A stretch of DNA of 9,625 bases from assembly GCA_031285245.1 (NCBI GenBank), contig JAITWN010000107.1, positions 1 to 9,625 of the forward strand, written 5' to 3'. Below are positions 1-6,663 of the stretch, piece after piece. A program made the position numbers and the translations under genes. The notes beneath the pieces are model-generated. The model was not told the DNA's origin. It saw only the letters and a program-made list of their open reading frames with translations, and ran no database searches. How positions within the stretch are numbered: position 1 is the stretch's first letter; each line of letters opens with the position of its first letter. This DNA is from Chromatiales bacterium. GTDB taxonomy: Bacteria; Pseudomonadota; Gammaproteobacteria; SZUA-140.

Positions 1-123
1 GGGTAATGGCATGGGTAGCGCGCTTTCGGCGAGATGAATCACGATCGCAAGCGCAGCGAGCCCGGCGATGACATAGTCCTCGCGCTCAGCGGTGAGCGTG
101 ATCTGCCGCATAGCCTGATTCAT
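1..123 (-). CDS. Gx transporter family protein (PF07456-like), N-terminal fragment
   Basis: Reverse-strand frame open from an ATG at 121-123 to the left edge of the window, giving the first 41 residues. After a short polar start comes a hydrophobic segment (residues about 18-30) running into HLAESALPMPLP, which resembles the start of Gx / 'heptaprenyl diphosphate synthase component I' membrane proteins (typical ESALP-x-PLPG signature). Despite the old family name these are multi-pass membrane proteins; function is unsettled, and they recur beside ApbE and NusG-domain-II genes. It begins 12 bases after the stop of the NusG-domain-II gene, so it is probably the next operon member. An upstream ATG near 134 is followed at once by a stop and is not used. 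The identification rests on a short stretch plus context; a polyprenyl synthetase gene often follows in such loci but is outside the window. Confidence 0.72.
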   Translation of the reverse strand, partial: MNQAMRQITLTAEREDYVIAGLAALAIVIHLAESALPMPLP

Positions 124-135
124 CTGTGATTCATG

Positions 136-495
136 TCAGAAGTTGATACTGTCCCAGCGCGCGTGATGACCGGTGATGGTGAGGCTGACGCGATTGGGCA
201 GGCAGGCGGCGACTGTGCCACTGGCGCTCAGCCAGCCAGCGTGAATGCAGAGCTTGCCCGTGCAGGGCGAACTCACGAAACGCGCTTTGCCGTCATGGAT
301 CTCGATCACGCTGGCGCCGAGCGGGCCTGCAATCTCAACTTGCCGATCCATCGTCAGCGCCAGCGTCAGCTCATGACCACTGCCATCGACGATGAGCGCC
401 TGTGTGCCTGGCGCGCTCCCGCTCCAATAAGTGAGATAGAGCCAGGGCAGTGCGATTAACGCGCCGAGCACAATGAAGTAATCACCGCGTTTCAC
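136..495 (-). CDS. NusG domain II-containing small membrane-anchored protein
   Basis: A 119-residue protein read from a GTG at 493-495. This start is preferred to the ATG at 543 because a GGAGAG ribosome binding site lies 7 bases upstream and the overlap with apbE falls from 62 to 14 bases, suggesting translational coupling. Residues about 5-24 form one hydrophobic segment (signal anchor), followed by a small beta-rich domain predicted to lie outside the cytoplasm. The diagnostic motif SPCTGKLCIHAGW (about residues 76-88) and ACLPNRV (97-103) match the NusG domain II family (usually SPCPDKLCVHTGW...CLPNRV). Three cysteines (78, 83, 98) are kept and could bind a metal or cofactor, which is inference. 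The family is not a NusG transcription factor; it co-occurs with ApbE and Gx proteins in envelope redox loci. Precise role unknown. Confidence 0.85.
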   Translation of the reverse strand: MKRGDYFIVLGALIALPWLYLTYWSGSAPGTQALIVDGSGHELTLALTMDRQVEIAGPLGASVIEIHDGKARFVSSPCTGKLCIHAGWLSASGTVAACLPNRVSLTITGHHARWDSINF

Positions 496-1558
496 GCGGG
501 CTCTCTCCAGCGATGAAGACGCCAGCCGGGGGGGCGATTTCAAAGTGCACGCGGCGCGCCATTTCTGCAGTCATGTAGATGCGCATATCGGTGTCGATCA
601 TCATCACCTGCGTGATGCCCATGCGCTGCGCGACTTCCTGCCAATGATCGGGACCAGCAACGAACAGTCCGGTGACAGCGGCATCGGCGGTCGCGCCATC
701 AGCACCGATGGCGGTGACGGAAATTACTTGTCGTGCGGGAAAGCCATCACGCGGATCGAGAATGTGATGGTAGCGACGCCCTTCGAAATAGAAAAAACGC
801 TCATAGTCGCCGGAGGTGAACACGGCTTCATCGCCATGAGTTTCAATCGATGCGAGGATGCCGCCTTCGCTGTGATCAGCGGGCTGGCGAATGCCGATGC
901 TCCAGGGGCGTTTGCCGTGACTGCCGATGGCGCGCAGATCGCCACCGGCGTTGACGATGGCGTTTTCGATGCCGAGTTCGCGCAGCGCAGCGATGGCGAG
1001 GTCAACGGTATAGCCTTTGGCGAAAGCGCCGAGATCGAGTTGCACCGCTGGGTTGTTACTGCCCGCATGCAAGCCCTCTATCCATAGCGCGTCCATGTCG
1101 GGTGCTTGCGCGAGCAGCGCATCGATGGCTGCCTGCGTGGGCGGCGGGCCATGCGGAGGTTCGTCACTGTGAAATCCCCACAGCGCAATCAAGCGGCCGA
1201 TTGCTGGATTGAAAAGCTGTCCGCTCGCGGCAGCGAGTTCACGCGCACGCCTCAGTGCGGCGATGGTAGCGGGGGAGAGGGTGAGACTTTGGCCTTCGGC
1301 GATAGCGGTGTTGAGCGCAGTGATTTCGCTCGGCTCCCAGGCATGCCAACGCTGGTGTGCATCGTTGACGATTTCTTCGACGCGTCGCACCGCTTTTGCG
1401 GCGCGTTCATCATCGACGTCCCACAGGCTGATCTCGATCAAAGTACCAAGTGAGAAAAACTGGCGCTTGTAAGCCTCTTTCTCAGTCGGTGCGCAGGCGA
1501 TGAGCAGCGCCGCGAGCGTGACGGCCAGCAATAACAGCGAGACTCGGCCGCGCGACAT
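482..1558 (-). CDS. apbE: FAD:protein FMN transferase (ApbE lipoprotein)
   Basis: ApbE transfers FMN from FAD to a Ser/Thr of target proteins outside the cytoplasm (Rnf/Nqr subunits and FMN-binding-domain proteins), using Mg2+. I take the start at 1556-1558 (358 residues, usual family length) rather than the in-frame ATG at 1594, because it gives a clean lipoprotein signal: MSRGR, a hydrophobic stretch, then the lipobox LIAC with Cys22. Family motifs in order: LDLGAFAKGYTVD (174-186), VNAGGDLRAIG (202-212), HHILDPRDGFP (264-274), and ATADAAVT (289-296) with the metal-binding Asp region. No inactivating change is seen. The start lies 11 bases after the gshB stop, with a modest AGCAGGG ribosome binding site. 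The flavinylation target is not in the window. Confidence 0.95.
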   Translation of the reverse strand: MSRGRVSLLLLAVTLAALLIACAPTEKEAYKRQFFSLGTLIEISLWDVDDERAAKAVRRVEEIVNDAHQRWHAWEPSEITALNTAIAEGQSLTLSPATIAALRRARELAAASGQLFNPAIGRLIALWGFHSDEPPHGPPPTQAAIDALLAQAPDMDALWIEGLHAGSNNPAVQLDLGAFAKGYTVDLAIAALRELGIENAIVNAGGDLRAIGSHGKRPWSIGIRQPADHSEGGILASIETHGDEAVFTSGDYERFFYFEGRRYHHILDPRDGFPARQVISVTAIGADGATADAAVTGLFVAGPDHWQEVAQRMGITQVMMIDTDMRIYMTAEMARRVHFEIAPPAGVFIAGESPRETR

Positions 1559-1569
1559 GAAGCCCTGCT

Positions 1570-2517
1570 TCACTGCAGGCGGGCCTCGATGCAATCCATC
1601 AATTGAGCGCTGATATTGAGGCCGAATTGGGCGTCGAGTTCACGAATGCAAGTTGGGCTGGTGACATTGATCTCGGTGAGATAGTCGCCGATGACGTCAA
1701 GGCCAACGAAGAGCAAGCCGTTGCGACGCAGCTCCAGGCCGACCTCAGCTGCGATCCAGCGATCGCGTTCGGTGAGTGGCTGGCCGACGCCGCGTCCGCC
1801 GGCGGCGAGATTCGCGCGCGTTTCACCGGCGGCGGGAATGCGCGCGAGCGCATAAGGGACCGGCTCGCCGTTCACCATCAGGATGCGTTTGTCGCCAAGC
1901 GTGATCGCAGGCAGATAGCGCTGCATCATGGTTGGCGTACGGCCGTGATTGGTCATGATTTCGAGCACGACGCTGAGATTGGCATCGTTCTCGCGCATGC
2001 GAAACACCGATTCGCCGCCCATTGCCTGCAAGGGTTTGACGATGACATCGCCATGCGTGGCGAGAAAGGCGCGCAGCTCAGCATAGTCGCTGCTCACCAG
2101 CGTTGGCGGTGTGCACTGCGGGAAGCGCGCGAGTGCAAGTTTTTCGTTGGTGTCACGCAGCGCCTGTGCGCGGTTGACCACCAGCACGCCAGCGGCTTCG
2201 GCGCGTTCGAGCAGATAGGTGGAAAAAATATAGTTCATGTCGAAGGGTGGATCCTTACGCATCAGGATCACTTGTAGCGCGCTTACCGGTGCGCGCCGCT
2301 CCTCGCCGAAGCTGAACCAATCGTACTTGTCGTCACGCACCGTGAGCGCGCGCATGCGTGCGCGTAGCTCCGCGCCTTCGAGTGTGAGATCACCAAGCTC
2401 CATGTACCACAGCCGCCAGCCGCGTCGCTGCGCTTCGAGCAGCATGGCGAGCGTGCTGTCTTTCGCTGGTTTGATGCTGGCGATGGGGTCCATGACGACG
2501 CCGAGTTCGATGCTCAT
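1570..2517 (-). CDS. gshB: Glutathione synthetase
   Basis: Cytosolic enzyme joining gamma-glutamylcysteine and glycine with ATP, the second step of glutathione synthesis. The protein is 315 residues, almost the length of E. coli GshB (316). It starts with the family N-terminus (GVVMDPIASIKPAKDST, about residues 6-22). It then shows the LMRKDPPFDMNYI segment (85-97), the ATP-grasp stretch DVIVKPLQAMGGESVF (157-172), a glycine-rich loop NLAAGGRG (236-243), and the metal-binding end GLDVIG...LTEINVTSPT (272-289). A GGGAG ribosome binding site lies 7 bases before the ATG. It follows gshA by 25 bases, so both glutathione genes are probably one operon. All expected motifs are present. Confidence 0.97.
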   Translation of the reverse strand: MSIELGVVMDPIASIKPAKDSTLAMLLEAQRRGWRLWYMELGDLTLEGAELRARMRALTVRDDKYDWFSFGEERRAPVSALQVILMRKDPPFDMNYIFSTYLLERAEAAGVLVVNRAQALRDTNEKLALARFPQCTPPTLVSSDYAELRAFLATHGDVIVKPLQAMGGESVFRMRENDANLSVVLEIMTNHGRTPTMMQRYLPAITLGDKRILMVNGEPVPYALARIPAAGETRANLAAGGRGVGQPLTERDRWIAAEVGLELRRNGLLFVGLDVIGDYLTEINVTSPTCIRELDAQFGLNISAQLMDCIEARLQ

Positions 2518-2542
2518 GTAGATCTCCCAAGACGGCGCGATG

Positions 2543-3859
2543 TCACAGCGTTTTTTCTTTCGGTGCCAGCGCGGCGGCCATTTCGCGTGCAGCGGCGAGG
2601 AGTGCCAGGCGCGCGATCACGCCATAGGCGTAGAAACGATTGGGGCGCGCGTGAGGTTCGAGATGGCATTCGGGCGCAGTGCAGGTGTTTTCAAAGGCGA
2701 GTGGCTCGAAATGCATGCCGGGCGCGTTGAGGTTTTCATCCGCGCCGCGACGTGTATGCACGCGATAGAAACCGCCGACCACGTAACGATCGATCATGTA
2801 TACCACTGGCTCGGCGACGGCCTGTGCATCGCCCCAGGTTTCGAAGGTGTAAACGCCTTCTTGCAGGATGACATCTGAAGTATTCATGCCACCCTTGGAC
2901 GCTGCCATGCGCGTGCGTTCCTTACGATTCATCGCGCGCACTTCGTCCGGCGAACGCACCATCATTACGCCCATGCCGTAGGTGCCAGCATCGGCTTTCA
3001 CCACCACGTAGGGTTGTTTGTCGACGTTATATTCTGCGTATTTTTTCTGGATCGATTTCAGCAGGCTGTCGACGTTGGCAGCGAGACATTCCTCGCCTTC
3101 GCGCTTCATGAAATCGATCTCACCGCATTGCAGATGAAACGGATTGATCAGCCAGGGGTCGATGCCGATCATGCTCGCGAATTCGGTGGCGACGTTTCGA
3201 TAGTGTGCAAAATGATCAGACTTGAGCCGGTTCGACCAGCCGAGCCCGAGCGGTGGCGTGATGTTCTGTTTCAGTCCTTCTAGAATGGGCGGCCTGCCGG
3301 AGGCGAGATCGTTATTGAGCAGCACCAGACAAGGATTGAAATCACCGATGCGCAAACGATCGTCACTGCGTTGCAGCGGTTCAAGGCGCAGCAGTTTGCC
3401 GGAATCGGTGCGACGCTCTTCGACTTCGGTGAGATCAGGGCGCAGCGAGCCTATGCGTACTTCGAGCCCCGCCTTGCGCAAAATATCCTGAAGCGTAGCG
3501 AGACTTTCGAGGTAGTACGGATTGCGCGTGTGGTCTTCCGGGACCAATATGAGCCGGTGTGCGGTTGGGCACACATGCTCGATCGCCGCTTGCACCGCTT
3601 GCACACAGAGCGGCACGAAGGCCGGATTGAGATTGTTGAATCCGGCTGGAAAGAGATTGGTATCGACTGGCGCGAGTTTGAAACCGGCGTTGCGCAAATC
3701 GACCGAAGCGTAAAACGGCGCTGGCGTCTTGTTCCACTCGCGGCGTAGCCATGCTTCGATATCGGTTTGCTGGCGCAGCAGATGGCGCTCGATCTGTAGC
3801 AGCGGGCCGTCAAGCGTGGTGGTTAGGTTCGGGACAGGCGGAAGATTCTGAATAGACAT
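2543..3859 (-). CDS. gshA: Glutamate-cysteine ligase, A. ferrooxidans type
   Basis: First and rate-limiting step of glutathione synthesis: ATP-dependent ligation of glutamate and cysteine. The 438-residue sequence is not the E. coli GshA type nor the plant/alphaproteobacterial type. It fits the rare family first shown in Acidithiobacillus (Thiobacillus) ferrooxidans and found in some proteobacteria (TIGR02049-like). Recognisable stretches are PVDTNLFPAGFNNL (64-77), HTRNPYYL (110-117), the probable ATP-binding segment VVKADAGTYGMGVMM (286-300), and VGGFYRVH (361-368). It is the first gene of the gshA-gshB-apbE operon. No good ribosome binding site precedes the ATG (GGAG is 16 bases away), and no alternative in-frame start lies in the 40 bases upstream. 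I see no convincing sigma-70 promoter in 3860-3967. Confidence 0.93.
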   Translation of the reverse strand: MSIQNLPPVPNLTTTLDGPLLQIERHLLRQQTDIEAWLRREWNKTPAPFYASVDLRNAGFKLAPVDTNLFPAGFNNLNPAFVPLCVQAVQAAIEHVCPTAHRLILVPEDHTRNPYYLESLATLQDILRKAGLEVRIGSLRPDLTEVEERRTDSGKLLRLEPLQRSDDRLRIGDFNPCLVLLNNDLASGRPPILEGLKQNITPPLGLGWSNRLKSDHFAHYRNVATEFASMIGIDPWLINPFHLQCGEIDFMKREGEECLAANVDSLLKSIQKKYAEYNVDKQPYVVVKADAGTYGMGVMMVRSPDEVRAMNRKERTRMAASKGGMNTSDVILQEGVYTFETWGDAQAVAEPVVYMIDRYVVGGFYRVHTRRGADENLNAPGMHFEPLAFENTCTAPECHLEPHARPNRFYAYGVIARLALLAAAREMAAALAPKEKTL

Positions 3860-3967
3860 GAGATACGGATGTCGCTCCGATGAGGCTCCATATGGTAGCT
3901 GGATTGCACGGCTGGGAAAATCCTAATAGTATCGCGCGCCATGGCTCCCCCCTGGTGAGACTCCGAA

Positions 3968-4635
3968 ATGAGCGCTTGGCAGCCCTCTCTCAGCACTACT
4001 CGTCAGCCCGCTGAAAAAGTGTGGGTGCTGACCGGCACGTGTGGCGCGGTGGGCGGCATCGAGCGTTTCTTTCAGGCGCTCGAAGCGGCGCCTGCCTGCG
4101 CGTTCATCATCGCGCTCTATGCCAGCTCGAAGACGGCGTCGCTTGCGGCGCGTCTGTTTGCGAAGACCACGCTTTACGCTGTGTATGCCTCTGGCATCGA
4201 GCGCACGCTTTATTCCCGTGATGTGTTGGTGATCCCGCTCGATGGCACTGTCGATCGCACAATGGCAGGCGTTGATGATGCGCGAGATCGGGCGTCAATC
4301 CGCATTCCTTGTCTCGACCAAGTATTGCTGGGTGTTGCCGGGCGTTATCGCGAGCAAGCCGGTGTGATCGTGTTCAGTGGTATCGCTCCTCAAGGCGCGG
4401 ATGGTTGTCAGGCGATCCGACGACTCGGTGGTAAGGTCGGACGCAGGATAACGAAAGCGCTCCGTACAGCGCGCTGCCGCGTCACATCCGCGCGGCTTGC
4501 GATGTCGATTTCAGCGGTTCACCTGAATCGCTTGCTGCGCGCATGATGGCCGGCGGACCTGTTCAGGCTGCTCGGCGTCCGTCGGCACCGGCTCTGCTAC
4601 GCGACCGCGTTGTGGCGCAACCCGCCCTGATTTAA
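3968..4635 (+). pseudogene. CheB/ChpB-like methylesterase relic, frameshifted and catalytically degenerate
   Basis: The open frame 3968-4546 (192 residues) resembles a CheB methylesterase domain: a VWVLTG...GAVGGIERF start, FIIALYASSKT, RIPCLDQVL and VIVFSGIAPQGADG...LGGKV. After residue 157 the frame departs from the family. From 4441 the next frame instead reads TQDNESAPYSALPRHIR, then AACDVDFSGSPESLAARMM, ending at a stop at 4633-4635. Adding one T between 4438 and 4439 would give GGKVWTQD, the expected family sequence, so a 1-base deletion (or read error) is the simplest reading; the restored protein is about 222 residues. The three catalytic positions (Ser, His, Asp in CheB) appear as Ala27, Tyr51 and Gln142, so it would be inactive even if repaired. 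No receiver domain precedes it. The best match by eye is ChpB of Pil-Chp systems. GGTGAG lies 9 bases before the ATG. It is divergent from gshA. Confidence 0.75.
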
Positions 4636-4726
4636 GGAATCTCTGAAAAATCTCCGTCATTGTGGCGGCCGCTCAAAGCGACGGCGCCAATGGAGGGGGC
4701 GCATGACCGACCCACAAATCCTCATC

Positions 4727-5986
4727 CTAGCCGAGATGCAGTCGAACCCGATTCTTTCCCTCTCGCTTGGCCTCATACATGGCCGAATCCGCACGTTCGA
4801 GCAGGGTCGCGAACGTCAATTCCGTCCGCGGGCAGAACGCAGCACCAACACTTGCGCCGACGTGCAGTGATATTCCATTGTACTCGACGGGCTCGTTGAT
4901 AGCTTCGATCAACTCCCTAGCAATCTGCTCCAGACGTGCGGTGCTGCCTGGTTCTGACAAGAGCACCGCGAACTCGTCGCCCCCCATTCGGCAAGCAATA
5001 TCGGAATGGCGAAGTCGCTCCAATATCCGTGTCCCCACGGTGCTCAGCACCTTATCACCCGCAGCGTGGCCGTATTGATCGTTGACAGCCTTGAAGCCAT
5101 CCAGATCGAGGAACAGGAGGCCCAGAGCCGCGTTCTGGCGTCGGGCAATTCGCATCGTATGCTCCGCCAGTTCCATGAACATGGTTCGGTTGGTTAGGCC
5201 GGTGAGGTAATCATGGTAGGCCAGTCGCCGTAGCCGCTCCTCATGCTCCTGGCGTCCGAAGAACTTCGGGAGGTACAACGGCCAATGACGCTTGCCCGCG
5301 CAGGCCGACAGGTAAGCCTCGATGCGGTGAGGGGGAGCCATGACGAACTCGCATCCTGCGTTGCCCATTGCGCCGCATTCGTACTCTACCGCGATGAGCG
5401 GCACGTTGAAGCTTTCGGAACACCATCCCGAGGAGTAGCCTGCGCTGACGATGCAGACAGGCGATTCAGGCAGCGTGTCGCGCGAGCGCCACGTCTCGTC
5501 CTCGAACGAGTTCTCGTGCCGGTAGAACAGGACGAAGTCATCGTTTGCCACCGGCCGTGAATGTTCGTGGATCACGACGCGCGCAAAACCGGTATAGGCG
5601 AAATAGACAGGGCCAACCGACAGCTTGTCGATGGGATCAGTTAAGTGCATCGTCTCGTTGAACTTGCGCGCATCCGCCACACCGGCGGCATGGGCGAGGT
5701 CGAACATCATCGACAGGAATATCTCGTTGGTCTGAGGCGAATCGCCGTAGACGCTGCGGATCGTCTGCGAGAATTCGAAAGCGAGGACGTCGGCGCGTAG
5801 CAGTATATGCCGGTTGCCGCCAAGCCTCAGGACGCCGTTTTCCGACGAGGCCTGATGGTCACTGAAGTAACGATCCACCTTTTGCTGCGCAACGCGGAAG
5901 ATTTCTTCCATCTGCGAAGGGACGGTGACTGCGAGCGGTTCTCTCATGTCGGCCGGCTGCGGCTGCCATTGTTTCGCGGCTACCAT
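4727..5986 (-). CDS. Diguanylate cyclase with N-terminal XylR_N/V4R sensor domain
   Basis: 419-residue cytosolic protein predicted to make cyclic di-GMP from two GTP. Residues about 55-226 resemble the XylR_N + V4R sensor of aromatic-responsive regulators (LRADVLAFEF; FDLAHAAG; SAGYSSGWCSESF 181-193; AVEYECGAMGNAGCEF 199-214). Cys178, Glu201, Cys204 and Cys212 have spacing 23/3/8, the same as the zinc site I recall for the phenol sensor MopR (C155, E178, C181, C189). A short linker (about 240-255) leads to the GGDEF domain: YHDYLTGLTNR, FLDLDGFKAVND, GGDEF at 335-339 and an RxxD inhibitory site (Arg326-Asp329) five residues before it, so the enzyme looks active and feedback-inhibited. No membrane segment or EAL domain is seen. 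The ATG at 5986 lacks a clear ribosome binding site; Met14 is an alternative. An in-frame stop lies just upstream. The ligand is unknown. Confidence 0.92.
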   Translation of the reverse strand: MVAAKQWQPQPADMREPLAVTVPSQMEEIFRVAQQKVDRYFSDHQASSENGVLRLGGNRHILLRADVLAFEFSQTIRSVYGDSPQTNEIFLSMMFDLAHAAGVADARKFNETMHLTDPIDKLSVGPVYFAYTGFARVVIHEHSRPVANDDFVLFYRHENSFEDETWRSRDTLPESPVCIVSAGYSSGWCSESFNVPLIAVEYECGAMGNAGCEFVMAPPHRIEAYLSACAGKRHWPLYLPKFFGRQEHEERLRRLAYHDYLTGLTNRTMFMELAEHTMRIARRQNAALGLLFLDLDGFKAVNDQYGHAAGDKVLSTVGTRILERLRHSDIACRMGGDEFAVLLSEPGSTARLEQIARELIEAINEPVEYNGISLHVGASVGAAFCPRTELTFATLLERADSAMYEAKREGKNRVRLHLG

Positions 5987-6031
5987 TGGGAGTTGCTCTG
6001 GATCGGCTCACAGAGATCGAACCCCCCCTCC

Positions 6032-6053
6032 ATGCACGTGGAGCCACGTACAT
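6032..6053. promoter_or_regulatory. 22-bp near-perfect palindrome, candidate operator of the diguanylate cyclase gene
   Basis: Arms ATGcACGTGG and CCACGTaCAT are separated by AG; nine of ten arm positions pair. Its near edge is 46 bases upstream of the diguanylate cyclase ATG on the minus strand, an operator-like position. A second, overlapping weaker hairpin (AGCCAC...GTGGCT, 6043-6061) shares the site. The binding protein is unknown. Confidence 0.45.
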
Positions 6054-6058
6054 AGTGG

Positions 6059-6348
6059 CTACGCTGCGCTAAGGCTGGAGTGGGCACAGAATATTTGTAG
6101 ATCATCTCTATCGTTTTCAACGGACACCTCAACATCCATCCTGAAGGCGGGCGCGTAAACACCCGAAACGTACGCTTGCCTGCCGCTTTGGCCTCATAGA
6201 GTGCTGTATCGGCATGAGCCAGCAGCCTTTGAGCGTCCTCGCCACACGATACGGTGTGAGCAATGCCGGTCGAAGCTCTGATCTGCTGCATGAGGCGATA
6301 AGGCTCGGTCAGAGTGTCGAGTATCGTTCTGGCGAGTAGTTCGACGTC
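6059..6348 (-). pseudogene. 3' remnant of a second GGDEF (diguanylate cyclase) gene
   Basis: The reverse strand encodes the C-terminal third of a GGDEF domain: VELLARTILDTLTEPYRL, then IRASTGIAHTV, CGEDAQRLLAHADTALYEAK and AAGKRTFRVF (6348 down to 6157). The GGDEF catalytic half is absent. Homology stops abruptly at about 6348, where the complementary strand begins to encode an autotransporter end. After FRVF the open frame becomes unlike the family. One base over, the sequence reads APAFRMDVEVSVEND, resembling the linker after GGDEF domains, and ends at a stop at 6059-6061, so a 1-base frameshift near 6153-6156 is likely. The parent may have been a GGDEF-EAL protein (weak inference). It differs in sequence from the intact cyclase next door, so it is not a tandem duplicate. 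No start codon of its own. Confidence 0.72.
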
Positions 6349-6513
6349 ATGTTCGCGGCGAGTCTTGGCGGCACATGGGCGCAGACCGGACTCGGTCTCT
6401 CCGGCCAGATCACACGCAACGTGAGCGTCTTCGGCGCGACCGACTACAACATCGCGCTCGACCAGTCGGGCCACAGTTTCGGTGGGCGGGCAGGCATACG
6501 ACTCACGTGGTGA
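6349..6513 (+). pseudogene. 3' remnant of an autotransporter beta-barrel gene
   Basis: The plus frame 6349-6513 encodes 54 residues resembling the last beta strands of a type V autotransporter barrel: FAASLGGTWAQTGLGLSGQ, ITRNVSVFGATDYNIALD, then GHSFGGRAGIRLTW and a stop. The C-terminal aromatic residue (Trp) preceded by alternating hydrophobic residues is the outer-membrane insertion signature, and the SxGGRxGxRxxW ending is typical of the family. A stop codon lies in frame four codons before the ATG, so the passenger and most of the barrel are gone. The ATG at 6349 is probably fortuitous. The fragment starts where the minus-strand GGDEF remnant ends. It cannot form a barrel alone; no passenger or partner gene remains in the window. 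Confidence 0.65.
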
Positions 6514-6663
6514 GTAATCGAAAGACTGTGCTCAAATCTCCGCAGAGGGGATGTGTCGGTCTCGGTTAAAACCTGCCCCCGTCTCAACATACTGTCGTTT
6601 CGCAGATGCCTCGCTTGCGGGGGAGGGTACAGCGAGGCGACTTCATCCTTAGTTTTCTCCTCG
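6514..6663. other. Gene-free stretch between autotransporter remnant and rsmE
   Basis: About 150 bases with no supported gene. A perfect 8-bp inverted repeat lies inside it (listed separately). A 20-codon minus-strand reading frame preceded by GAGGAG exists (ATG near 6646) but has no family resemblance and is not called. No clear terminator for rsmE was found here. Confidence 0.5.
6608..6638. repeat. Inverted repeat downstream of rsmE
   Basis: GCCTCGCT (6608-6615) and AGCGAGGC (6631-6638) are perfect complements with a 15-base loop rich in G on the plus strand. There is no U-run directly after the stem in either direction, so it is not a standard Rho-independent terminator. It could be a 3'-end-protecting hairpin of the bioA-rsmE transcript or a decayed REP-type element; the inner part (GCTTGCGGGGGAGGGT) looks somewhat REP-like. 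Confidence 0.45.

Noticed and set aside
545..1087. 180-codon plus-strand open frame opposite apbE
   Set aside because: It is antisense to clear ApbE motifs, has no family resemblance, and its length is explained by GC-rich codon bias on the other strand.
1603..2277. 224-codon plus-strand open frame opposite gshB
   Set aside because: Mirror of a well-supported glutathione synthetase; no recognisable domain and no ribosome binding site context.
3900..3945. Possible -10 (TACTAT on the minus strand) for the gsh operon
   Set aside because: No -35-like hexamer at suitable spacing, so a promoter cannot be supported from sequence.
5980..6474. Reading the whole 164-codon minus frame as one gene
   Set aside because: Only residues about 43-106 look like a GGDEF domain; the first 42 are antisense to the autotransporter remnant and the tail follows a probable frameshift.
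6585..6646. Tiny minus-strand frame (about 20 codons) after GAGGAG downstream of rsmE
   Set aside because: Covers the inverted repeat, has no homology cue, and is too short to support.
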